Positions 34,021-44,900 of a DNA stretch of 64,000 bases are shown here, in pieces. Numbering within the stretch: position 1 is the stretch's first letter; each line of letters opens with the position of its first letter. The translations under genes and the position numbers were made by a program. The notes beneath the pieces were generated by a model. It ran no database searches. It was given only the letters and a program-made list of their open reading frames with translations, and was not told the origin of the DNA. The DNA is from Trametes villosa (lineage: Eukaryota; Basidiomycota; Agaricomycetes; Polyporales; Polyporaceae): NCBI GenBank assembly GCA_002964805.2, contig PUDQ02000033.1, positions 496,001-560,000 on the forward strand, written 5' to 3'.

Positions 34021-37000
34021 TTATAGGGTACCGGGGAGCTCTACCTCCTCGTACATCTCGATGATGTCGCCCACGCGGAGGTCGTTGAAGTCGGCGAGGT
34101 TCAGGCCGCACTCGTTGCCCTTGCTGAGCTCCATGACGTCGTTCTTGTGCTGCTTCAGCGTGTCCAAGCGACCTTCACCCCCCCGCACGTCAGTCACCCC
34201 GTGAGTACAGCAGACAATGTGCGTCTTACCTTCGTGGATGATCTGGCCGTTGCGAACCACACGAGCAAGCTTGTTCTTAGCGACCACGCCGTTGGACACA
34301 CGGCATCCGCCAACCTGGGTGGTCTTCTTGCCCTTCAGGTGGATGTCGAAGAGCGCGAGCACGGTGGCCTCGCCGGTGACGCGCTTCTCGATGACCGGCG
34401 GGAGGAGGCCGATGACCCGCGCCGTCACGTCGTCGATGAGCTTGTAAATGACCGAAGAGGCGAGGATGGGGACGTGTTGTGACTGGGCTATCGATTCTAC
34501 CGGGCGGGGGACTTTGACATTGAACGCGATGATCGTTCCTGAGAAAGCAGTTTAGTATCAACAGGTCCCATAGGCGGAGTAAAACGCCTTACCCTCAGCG
34601 GTTTTCGCCCGCAAAACGTCGGATTCGGCGACGTCCCCAACACCAGTGGACACGACCTTGACCTTCGCGACATCGTCCCCGATGCCCTCGATGGCACCCT
34701 TGACTGCCTCTACGGACCCGCTGACGTCGCCCTTAATGATCAGGCGCAGCTCCTTCGGGCCCGCCGGTTCCACCGGCTTTGATTCGCCCTCGCCCTCCTC
34801 CTCGTTCTCGGCGGCCTCGCGCTGCTCACGCTCCGAGCGGCGCTGCTCGTTGATCGCCTCCAGGTCGACAAGAGAGGACTCGATCTCCGCCTTACGAAGG
34901 CGGTTCGCAAGCGCTTTCTTGACGTCTGCCTCCGAGCCCGTCAGGACCTCGTCGCCGGCGTTAGGAAGTTCCTTCCAGCCGGAGACCGTGACCGCCATGC
35001 CGGGGTAGGCTGCCTTGACCGCCTTGCCAGCAGAATCTGTCATCACGCGGACCTTAGCGGACGCGTGACCGCAGATAAGGTGTTGACCAGGCTTCAGGCT
35101 GCCACGGAGGACGAGGACGGTTCCGACAGGTCTAATACGCCCGGAATTGTCAGCGCTAGTCATGGGAAGTGAGCATTGCGGTGGACACCCACCCCAGACC
35201 CTTCGCGACTTTCGACTCCAGGACGTAGCCCTGAAGCGTGCCCTCGCGTTCGGCGCGTAGATCCTGCATCTCGGCGACAGCGGAGATGGTCTCAACCAGC
35301 TGGTCCAAACCCTGGCCGGTAAGGCCGGACACATGCACGACCGGGACTTCACCGCCGAAGGCTTCCAGCTGGACGCCCTCCGCGAGAAGCGCGTGCTCGA
35401 CCTTCGACTGTAGTACTCATTTAAGCATATAGTTTGAGTGAAAGGGGATGTAACTCACGATATCAACGCCCGGCTTGTCCACCTTATTGATCGCGACAAC
35501 CAGACCGACGGTGGAGTTCTTCACGAGATCGATGACCTCGCGAGTCTGGGGCATGATGCCGTCGTCCGCAGCCACCATGAGTACGACCACATCAGTTACA
35601 CTCGCACCACGAGCCCGCATCGCCGAGAATGCCGCATGGCCAGGGGTGTCCAGGAAGGTGATCGTTCGTGTAGGCTCAGACGAGTTACCGCTGGCGGGCA
35701 CTGGCACCGAGAAGGCACCAATGTGCTGGGTGATCCCACCTGCCTCACCTTTGGCCACGGAGGTAGATCGAAGGGTGTCCAGGAGGGTGGTCTTCCCATG
35801 GTCTACATGTCCCATGATAGTGACGACCGGCGGACGCGCCGACAGGGTGGAAGGGTCAGGGTGAGGAGCACTGGGAATCGAGTGTTAGGTAAGTACGCTA
35901 ACAAGCCAACTTCGACGTACGGAGGGTAGATGTCAAAGGCCGCCTCGTCGTTGATGACTGGGTTACGGTTGAATTCCATAGCCAGAAGAGAAGCGTATTC
36001 GGAAGTGAGCACTTGCAAATTATCAGCATCCCAGGTCTCATCGTGCGAGGATAAGTAAGCTTACTGTGGTCGTATGATGCCTCAGCCTCCATGCCAATCT
36101 TGATCATCTTACGGCGAAGGACGTCTTGTAGGCGCTGTCAACGTCTGACAATACTGGAATATCCCTACGACATACCTAGTCGGACGTTTAAGAGTTTTGC
36201 CAAGTTACCCACGGAGACGACGCTCGGAATGAAGACGTCCACATGGACTTTCTTCGCTACCGCAGATGCCTTCTTCTTCTGCTCCTTCTCCTTCGTGACA
36301 ACACGAGAGCTGCTGACGCGGGGGTTGTTTGGGATCACCACCTCGTCTTTCAAACGTGACACGATCGAACCTCGCCCCTTGTACTGAGAGCGTTTACTCC
36401 AGTCACCACGTGTTGACCCTCTCGTCTCTTCCGGAATGGTAGGGGCGGCCCAGGACGTCCGTGCAGAGGGTTTCGGTTGTGCCTGTCTGTCCGCAGTTGT
36501 CTCTTCTGTCGCTTGCGCCTGTTCCTCTTCCTTGCGACCCTGGTGTTTCGCAAGCGCTTCGGAAGCCTCCTTGATACGGTCGTTCCGAAGGATACTGTCG
36601 AGTCCTCGGAGAGTAGAATCCAGTCCACCTTTAGACGAACCTGACTTCGGGGAGCGTTGGGACCCTCGTTGGGCATTTTTGGGTGCCGTATCCCGTCTAC
36701 CACCTAGAAAGTCTTGCTGCTGGTTGCGATTCCCCCGGCCGTCTCGGCGCTGAGCGGCACGGTCGCGGACAGGCTCCGGGAGATCTCCCAAACCGAACGG
36801 TTTGGAGATATGTGGGGGAGGTGGGCGTGACCAGCTACGTTGCGACGGTATCGCGGGCCCTGAGTTCTGGCTCCCCGACGGACCTGCGCTCGGACCTGCT
36901 TGCGGAGGAGCTGCCCAGCTCCGGCTGCTGGGCACGTTGGACGAGCGTGCGCTCTGCGCATCCTTTGGCTGCTGAGGGGAGCAGTGAGTTTGCATCTTTA

Positions 37001-37102
37001 ATTATATTGGGGGGTTAATGAACACACCAAAGCCTGTGCTGACGAAGAAGAAGCACGGATACCGGTGCGCGCAACGCGGAGAGAACGGTGGGCGTGGTGC
37101 AT
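34021..37102 (-). CDS. IFM1: Mitochondrial translation initiation factor IF-2
   Basis: GTPase that places initiator tRNA on the mitochondrial small ribosomal subunit. The start is ATG 37102: its 25-codon exon ([18 protein letters not shown] onwards) is a classic import leader. Splicing of 36972-37027 joins it to the long Ser/Pro/Arg-rich N-terminal region. The G domain shows GHVDHGKT (G1), DTPGHAAF (G3) and NKVDKPG (G4). Domain II follows with [14 protein letters not shown], then a charged Glu-rich insert, and the domain III/IV part with [16 protein letters not shown] and [19 protein letters not shown] strands. It ends in EEVELPGTL and a stop. Eight or so introns are inferred. A start at 36995 would lack a leader and is less likely. 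Confidence 0.93.
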
Positions 37103-38588
37103 CGTAGACGGGTTAACCAAGGAGATAAGGAGTGGAAGAGAGCAGCAATTAGCAGCTCATTCGTGTAAGAGTCCTCAGAAGAAGCGAGTCCAGTTGCAAA
37201 GACCCAAGACTAGCTGTCGGCGAAGTCGTGCAGGAGCAGGAGGCCGCTGTCCTCTCCAGCGAGCTCGCGCGCACTCGATGCTGCCCGAAATTGCCTCGCA
37301 CGTGGCTCTTCGGTAGAACCCGCGTCTCCCAGTTTGGTACAGACTAGGACCCCTCGAACCTCCACCTCAACTTATCCTCGCTCTTACTCTACCCTCCCTG
37401 CTTTTCTGTGATTACCAGACGGTCAAACACAGACGACTACTGAGCCTGAACCACTATGAGCGGCCCAGGATAGCCTGGCCGGACTTAGCTGCAACTGCGG
37501 AGTCAGTTCGCCGGCGGAAGCAGCATTCTCGACGAATGGCACATTCCCTTCTGGTTGGCTGCCAGAGGTTGAGGTTCTCAAAGCTAGACGTGCATCTTCT
37601 CGTACAACGGTTCTCTATTTTGTGAGTATCTATGGTTGTTCTACGTATAGGACTCCATTTTCTCGGATTATACCACAGACTCGGATATCGCTCTCTGTTC
37701 CGCTCTTACGTCCGATTGGGCCTCGTGCCTTACGAGCTCGGTTGGGTTGATATGTCCCTTGCGCCTATCTGCAGGACTGACTCTAGCTCTCTGAACCCTC
37801 CAGAACGAGCGCCACATCTATGACCCTAGATCCCCTTCTGGACAGGACACACAAGCGTACACGTGTCGGTCGCGTATCGGGCGTGGACGGCTATGGTGCC
37901 TGTAGGCTCGCAGAAGGCTATCCTATTCGCTTCAACAAGCTTCCTCTCTATCGGCTGCGCGAATGCTGATCTATCTCTTTTTGTGCTACCCGCGGCGCGC
38001 TCGGAGTTGCACATGCTCAGCGAACGGCCGCCGCAATACATGCTGACCGTATTCTATGCGAAACGACAAATGGACGTGCCGGCGCAGCCCGCAGCCTCTA
38101 TTTCCCTCGAAAGCCATGAGTTGCTCTAACACGGTACGGCATACGGGTGCGGTATGCTCTCGAAACACATTGAGACTCGACATGCGGACATTCGAAAGGA
38201 AATACGGAGCCTTTACCTGTAGACACAAACGCTGTCGGATCCATCCACGAGGGCTATTTCCCAAGGAAACGCAGATCGCGCGGCAGAAGGCCACGGAGAC
38301 CGGATGGCAAGGCGCCTCCCTGTCACACATACGCTTAGTCTTTTTTATCGGACAAGGTTGTCAGACTGGCACTGCGCTCGTCCCACAGACCGGCACCGTC
38401 CGCCGGGGCGTATAGAGCCACGTAACTCGGAGTTGGTAGTCGCTTACCCTAACCGAGGGGGTGTGGGAGGGACAGGGGAGAAACCCTACGGCATTCGTAG
38501 CCCAGGCTACTCTCGCCATGGGTGCTGTTCTCGCAAGCGCAAGACGTGTGGAGGATGTGAGGCGCCGCACGCAAGCGTACGGATCAAT
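37103..38588. other. Intergenic, no gene seen
   Basis: 1.5 kb between the IF-2 start and the GH5 stop, both on the minus strand. It holds the IF-2 promoter. Short open frames have no recognisable features. Confidence 0.45.
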
Positions 38589-40640
38589 TCACGAATCAGG
38601 GTAGCTGTTTACAGATGCGCTGATCAACGCCTCCCCGTCCGCGAGACCCTCCATGAACCACTGCTCGTAGTACTGCTCCGTCCCTGGTTGGATGACCTCC
38701 GGTCCTAGGTGGGCGATGCTGTCGTTCATGTACTGCCCGGTGAAGCCGAGCTTGGACATGCCGTACAAAGCGAAGATCTTCGCCGTGAGGAAGCCGTCCG
38801 AGTAGCCCTTCGAGATTGCGCGCTGAGACGGGTCAGAGGGGAGCTGCTCTGCGGGAGCGTCGCGTCGAACTGGAGTGGCCTTGGAGCGCCTGACAGAGCG
38901 CCGGTTCCGGCGAGGTCGGTGGCGGCTCCTCCTGTTGATCGGATACAAGCCCACCTCCGGGTAGGGCATGTAAGACCCTGAGGAGCCGTCGGCGGCACCG
39001 GGTTGCAGGGTTGACGCCACGTCCTCGTGAGTTGGGGAGTTCATGTCGGCCGCCATGTCGGCAAGGGCAGGGAGGCGCGAGGGATCCGCAAGGGGGCCCT
39101 TGCCGTAAGAGAAGAAGGTCGAGGGTAGGCTATTGCCAACGGCGGCCTTGAAGCACCATCCCGGGTCGTCGGAGCAGTCCTCCTTGTTGTACGCTAGAGG
39201 ACGTCAATCAGTATCGGTACGATGCGTAAGTTGGCGCGTCACGCACCCCAGAATGCCCACCCGGCAGTTTCATTCTGGTATATCTCCATCTGGCCCTGGC
39301 AGAAGGCCCGGCGCGCCTGGTCGGGGTCCTCCTCTCCAGCCAGGCTCTTGTCGGTGAGAGCGCAAGAGAACTCGTCAACGACGAGATTTCTCCGCTGTCG
39401 ATCGGAGGCCGAAGTAAGGGAGTCGGCTACAGAGCTTTGGACGTCCTTCGTGTGGTCAGAAGCGGGTTCCACGGCGTCGTTCGAGGTGAAGACGAAGTAC
39501 GAGTGGTGATCCTGGACGACAAAGTCTGGCCGGTTGGCTACAAACTCGCTGTACTGGTCGAGATTGAAGCCGTCATGGATGTACAGCGGAAGAGCCGCCG
39601 CGGCTGAACTGACTTGCCGCATCGTCGAGATCGCCTGGGTGTCTGGGGGATATTAGCCGATGGCAAGGAGTAGAAGTTGACGGACATACAGAATGCGGGG
39701 AGGCTAGGCACATTCTGAGGTTCATTCAGGATCTGAATCCCAACCACATTCGTTACATTCGTGAGCTGTTGCGTGAGGAATGTCAAGACGTCCATGGTCT
39801 TGCCGATGTAGTCCGCGCTGTCGAAGAGGTTGATTTGGCCGTCCGAGATCCCTGAGTGGGGTTGTCCGTTCTGGCTGCCCGGGGCCCCATGCAGGTCGAC
39901 GAGAACACCAAGGCCAGCGTCGGAAGCCATATTGATCGCGCGCGCAACCCGGTTCCAGGAGTTCCGATAGACGTCTGCGACCGGCTCGAACGGAGTGCCC
40001 TGGCAGAATGCAGGTCCAAGACTCCAGTAGCCGATAGGTAGCCGGACGGTGTTGATGCCGATCCCCGCGAGGTACTGGAAGTCGGAGGCGCCGACGAAGG
40101 TGTCCCAGTGTCGTTCCAGCACAGAGCGAGCGCCATCAGTGGAACCCCAGCCAGAAGCTATGTCTAGCTCAGACATCTGGTCGCCAGCAGCGCAAGTGAA
40201 GAGAGAAGGAGTCATCCACTGTTCGTGAGTAAACCTGAAGAGCACGATGAATGTCACTCTTACTGCTGAAGACGTGCCTGGACTTACCACGAGCCCAAGT
40301 TAACGGACTGTTGCTGGCGGTATCGATAGACGTTGGCCTTCGCTTGATCGAATGGCGCGAAGGATTGTTCACCCAGGTCTGGGCCGTCGTAAGGTGGCAC
40401 AGAACAGCCGACAGACGCCTTCTTCAGTTGACTACCGGTGCCGGAGAAGCTCCCGGGAAACTGAGCCTGGTAGTTGGTGCCCAAGGTTGCATTGGCCGGG
40501 GTATCGCCAGTCGTAGTGACTATCTTGTTCTGCGAAGGAGGGTGCGCGTCCATTGTGGGACTATGAGTGGGTTTCGACATGCCCTGCATAAGCCCCAGAG
40601 TGTGGAGAAGCGAAGTAAAGCCCGCGGCCGTCAAGACCAT
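38589..40640 (-). CDS. Exo-beta-1,3-glucanase, glycoside hydrolase family 5
   Basis: Cleaves beta-1,3-glucan from chain ends; related to yeast EXG1. The TIM-barrel landmarks run in order: GINTVRLPIGYWSLG, GLGVLVDLHGAPGSQNG, the acid/base Glu in VGIQILNEPQN, HDGF, HHSYFVF and the nucleophile Glu in VVDEFSCAL. A C-terminal extension has an Arg-rich patch followed by AISKGYSDGFLTAKIFALYG and a GQYMNDSIAHLGP helix, the latter seen in other fungal GH5 enzymes. The N-terminal hydrophobic segment after ATG 40640 (LTAAGFTSLLHTLGL) may serve as signal or anchor; ATG 40703 is an in-frame alternative. At least four introns are inferred. The gene is divergent from PIG-H. Confidence 0.9.
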
Positions 40641-41140
40641 GATGTGAAAGAGGGAGGGGGGAAAGGGGAGCTGGGCTGTACAACAGCAAGTAGAGCGGCT
40701 CAACCGGTGGAAGAGAATAGGGCGTTACAGTAGCGGACTTGAGAGTTATAATGCCCCTCCGATGTTTGAATGAGGCTGACATTTGGTTGATTGGAGCCGG
40801 TCCAGGCCGGTTATGATCGAGCCTGCGACTAAAGCTGGAGAGTGCGTCGACATGTCTGGTGTTAGCCACTAAATCAGATGAGCGAATACTTTGGAAAGGA
40901 GTCACAGCAGAGGGACGACATGCCCGGCATAAATCTGGGATGATGGTTCAAGGTAACGTTCAGAAAAAGTCGGTGCATCCGAGTCGCGAAGCGATGCGGG
41001 ATGGTGGCGGTGCTCAGCATAAGCGCCTGACGATGTTCGTGCCTCGTCGACCAGCGTCGACCAGTCACCAGCCTCTGACCCATCCATCCACCACCTCGGA
41101 AGGTTCGGGGTGTTCAACCTGCCGCCCCGAGCTTCAATGA
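40641..41140. other. Divergent promoter, GH5 glucanase and PIG-H
   Basis: 500 bases between two start codons facing away from each other. No coding features; both promoters must lie here. Confidence 0.5.
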
Positions 41141-41854
41141 ATGCGACGAACCATACCACTACAAGAGCGGCCCGAGTTCACTATTCTCGAGTATCCGGGA
41201 TGGCTGGAGTATCGCGTGCAAACTCGCGAAGCAACCGCTAGATTCAGCGGTCTCAGAGTCGATGCTGCCCTCATACTGGGTGTAGCGTACTTCTGGCACG
41301 CAGTAGGTCGATTGAGACCCTAGAGGACCTCGCGACTGAAGCTTTTGCAGGTACTCTCGCAGTCGCGCTACGCGATACTCGCGGCGGCGGTGTCACTATT
41401 CTACCTGTACAGCCGCCTGACACGCGTTCTCTGGGGTGAGCGGCTCATCCTACACTAGTGGATCCTTCCACTTAACATCCTTTGGTAGAATCCGTGGTTG
41501 TTCTCCCATCACTGGGGATACAGCTGGAGACCCATAGAGGTTTTTTAGGGTTCTCACTTTTCGCGGCGCGCAGGTTCATACCTTGGTCCTCGCTGGAGGA
41601 CTTCCTCATCAACGAGGGCTTACGTGGCTGGGATGTTCGCTATTACCTGGTAGCAATTCATCGCACCCAACGAGGTGCCCTAAAACTAGACGTCGCCTTC
41701 GAGGTTCGCCATCTCTTCTGCGCGAGAAGTCTGCCACGACTGACCGTCCGAGCAGACCATCCTACCCCGGTTCCCCATCTTACTGGAAGTGTACCACGGC
41801 GTCCAGGACGCACTGCGTAACGAAAGCAAAAACGAGGAATCGCCACATACATAG
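41141..41854 (+). CDS. GPI15: PIG-H/GPI15 subunit of GPI-GlcNAc transferase
   Basis: Component of the ER complex that adds GlcNAc to phosphatidylinositol, the first step of GPI anchor synthesis. The N-terminus EFTILEYPGWLEYRVQ leads to a hydrophobic hairpin (RVDAALILGVAYFWHA, then YAILAAAVSLFYLYSRL). The PIG-H domain follows with ESVVVLPSLGIQLET, RRFIPWSSLEDFLINEGLRG and WDVRYYLVAIHR, and the exon TILPRFPILLEVYHGVQDAL ends the protein. Three introns of about 45-55 nt join in frame; reading without them hits stops. The product is about 185 residues, normal for fungal PIG-H. The third intron donor is GTTCGC, which is weak but keeps the domain intact. Confidence 0.88.
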
Positions 41855-41957
41855 CACTAGATCACCTTCAACAGATCGCGAAGTCAATAAATAGTCGTGG
41901 AACGTGTACTAGTGTAACGGTCATCGAGAACATCTGCGAAGGGAGAAGCCCGCCCCA

Positions 41958-44900
41958 CTACGCGGCGTCCTCGCTTTCGTACGCACTCAGCAACTCGCCA
42001 TACCCCTCGTCGTCGCCCTCTACAGCAGCACTCTCCCGCTTGTGCTTCGAGTCGCGCTCTGCGGACACCTTCCGACGGCTCTCGGTGGAAATCTTGCGCG
42101 TGCGGCCCTCCGTGGAGATCTTCCTCGGCCGAGGCGAGCCCTCGGTGGACACCTTCCTCGTCCGTGTCGAGCGAGGTGACGGCGGGGCGGTGACCTCCTG
42201 GTCAAAGCTGCCCGCACGCGGCGTCTTGATGCTCTCGTGCTCCGCATCCTCAGGCGCGTCGAGGACCTGCAAGGTGTTGTTCGTCGGAAGCGGCGGGGGC
42301 GGCTCGTCTGACACCTTCGAATGACGCAGGGAGTGAAGCCTGTTAGGGATCCGCTTCTTGCGAATGTGCGGGGTCGGAGGAGAGTGGTCGTTTGTCGACG
42401 AGTCAGAGGCCTCAGTCTCACGGTGGACACGAGACAGGGTAGCTGTGCGCCGCGTGAGCTTGCCCTCGCCGGCGCCTGGGGATGCGAACGTAACGTCGCC
42501 GTCGTCGGCCAGCGTCACTGAGCCCTGCTGGCGGTGAGACGCTGGTTGTGTGACCTGAACGTCTGTGTTGATCCTGAGAGTGCCAGCGTCGGGCGTGCTG
42601 GGAGGAGGCGGCGACGGAACGGTAGTGGGTGAGTCGGGTACGTCGACGCGACTCCAGCCACCAGGGCTTCTCGGCGTAACCTCCGGGGCAGACTCCTCTG
42701 TGGAGAGGCGGCGGCTGGTCTGAGGAGGCGTAGGGGGGCTAACCGAAGAGACAGACTCCTCGCGCCTGAACGATCGGGAAGTCCTCGCCATGGGCGAGGG
42801 CGACTTGCGGTTGATCGGGACGATCCTGCTCACAGTGCCGCCGTCTGACTCCCAGTCGGACCTGTTCTCTCCCCTCCGGGGGCGATACGGCTCGGAAGGC
42901 GACAGAGACGAGATCGACGACTGCGACGCTCGGTGGTCTACGGAGGGCCGCTTCGAACGAACCGACTCTGCCCAACGCGATTCTGCCGCGGGCGAGACAG
43001 GGGAGCGACCTGAGCCCGTGATAAGCGTGGTGGAGCCCAGCAACAGAGGCCGTGGGCCGCCGGAGCGAGAGGGAGTTGTGCTGTCGGACATCTTGTAGCT
43101 GGACAGCGACCCTCGCGTGCTATCCCTGGTGGCCGACCCAACGTCCGATACAGGAGAGGCATCACGGCTGTGGCTGATAGGGGAGGCGACGAACATGCTG
43201 TCGCGGACAGGTCGGAAGACAGGTGGCCGAGGCGGCGGGGAGTATGCTTCTGACCTATCGATGACAGGCAGCGAGCCGCGCTTGGGGTCCCTGTCCTCCG
43301 CAGGCCTGAACGACGTCTGGATGGCCGTTAGCGAGATGCTGCGCCCATGGTCCTGGCCGGAGAGAGAGGGGGCAGAGTACGATGTTGCCGGAGGAGCGAG
43401 TGTACTTCCAGTAGGCTCGTTCCCGCGCTTGGACCAAGCGTCGAGGGCCTTCACCCGCCAGTTGGTGCTCACTTTCGCGAGGGAGGCAGCGGCGTCCGAG
43501 TCCTTGAGCTTCTCGGCATAGCCCCAGATCATTGACTTGCCACGGGCGGCGGCGTTCGCCACGGCCTCCTTGGGAGGAACGGCAGGCGCGGACTGGGAAG
43601 TCGGGAGGGGTGACGGGAGGGGTGACGGCAAGGGAGACGGTACGGGGCTAGGAGATGGGGATGGGGAGTCCATCGCGCTCCGGTTTGTAATGCCTCGCCA
43701 GACGGTGTTGGCCAGACGCGAAGTCAGCGTTGACGGGTTAGCCTGGGTATTCGCCTTCTCGTGCGCCTCCTCCTCTGAAGTCTCCTCTTCGCTCGAATCC
43801 TCCTCTTCGGGGTGGGACTCCAGACCTGAGAAGCCCTTCCATACGGTGTCTCGGAGACGCGCCCCGAGTCCGACAGTGGGCCCGGCCTTTGCTGCTAGTG
43901 CGGCGGCTTCGCGCTGAGCGGCAAGGTCGAACGCGGTTTGCAGCACCTTCTCGATGCCTCCTACAGCGTCCAAAGGGTAGTTCTGGAGGAATGCCATTCC
44001 CTCGATGAACGCTTCCTCGAGTTCCCGTTCGCCAATCGCTGTCGACGGGATAGCAGCGACCTCATCTCCCCACAAATTCTGTGTCTTGCGGCGACCTCTG
44101 CCCAGCCTTCAGGGATTGGGGTTAGCACATGTGTCGCACAACAGCTCCGTCGAGTATCCACTTACTGTAGCAGAGTGGCCCGAGCGCAGAGAAGCATGCT
44201 GGTGCACACGTCCATAAGGTAGTCCAACTTGGGGTTCATATCCCGTTCTCTCATGGGTTGGGAGAAGAGTGCATCCCAAACCATGAGGACGGCGGAGAGA
44301 GGTAGCGTGTGCGTCAACAGAGGGATTAACCAGCGGCTATACTAAACTTCAGCATGTGTATATGCTAAGAGATGCGTCTCAGCTTACAATGAGTAGTGCG
44401 GCAAGCCGGGGTCGAGCCCCTTCGTCGCCTAAGGACAAGAGCCCTCAGTACGTTCCGAGTCATGAGGACAGCGCTGTTCAAGCTTACCAGATCGTCAGCA
44501 AGTTCTGCGTCAGCCCACCGTAGCCGCTCACTGAACTTCTGAACCCAGATAGCGCCGTTCTGCTCGTCCTCCAGTTCTGCGAACTCGCCAACCATGGACT
44601 CGAAGACCCAGAACGTGTCAGCCTCCACATGGGGGATGTCCTCGTCGTCCACCTCTTCCACGAGTGCGGCATAGATAGGAACTAGCAGCGAGGCAATCTG
44701 AGGAGAGCGGTTGGCGGGATTTAGGCGGGAATGGATGTACAAGAGTCGGAGGAGTGCGGAGTAGTGCTTCGGGTGAGCGCCCACCGCACTGTATGGTCTT
44801 GACGGCAGCAAGGTGGTGGACAATCCGGAATGCGTTGACGTTGGGGAGTCAGGGACGGACAAAGAGATCTCGGGGTTATCTTGTGGCTCATTCGACCTGG

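Noticed and set aside
36995..36997. ATG 36995 as the IF-2 start
   Set aside because: It lies inside the intron that joins the leader exon to the body; using it leaves a mitochondrial protein without an import signal.
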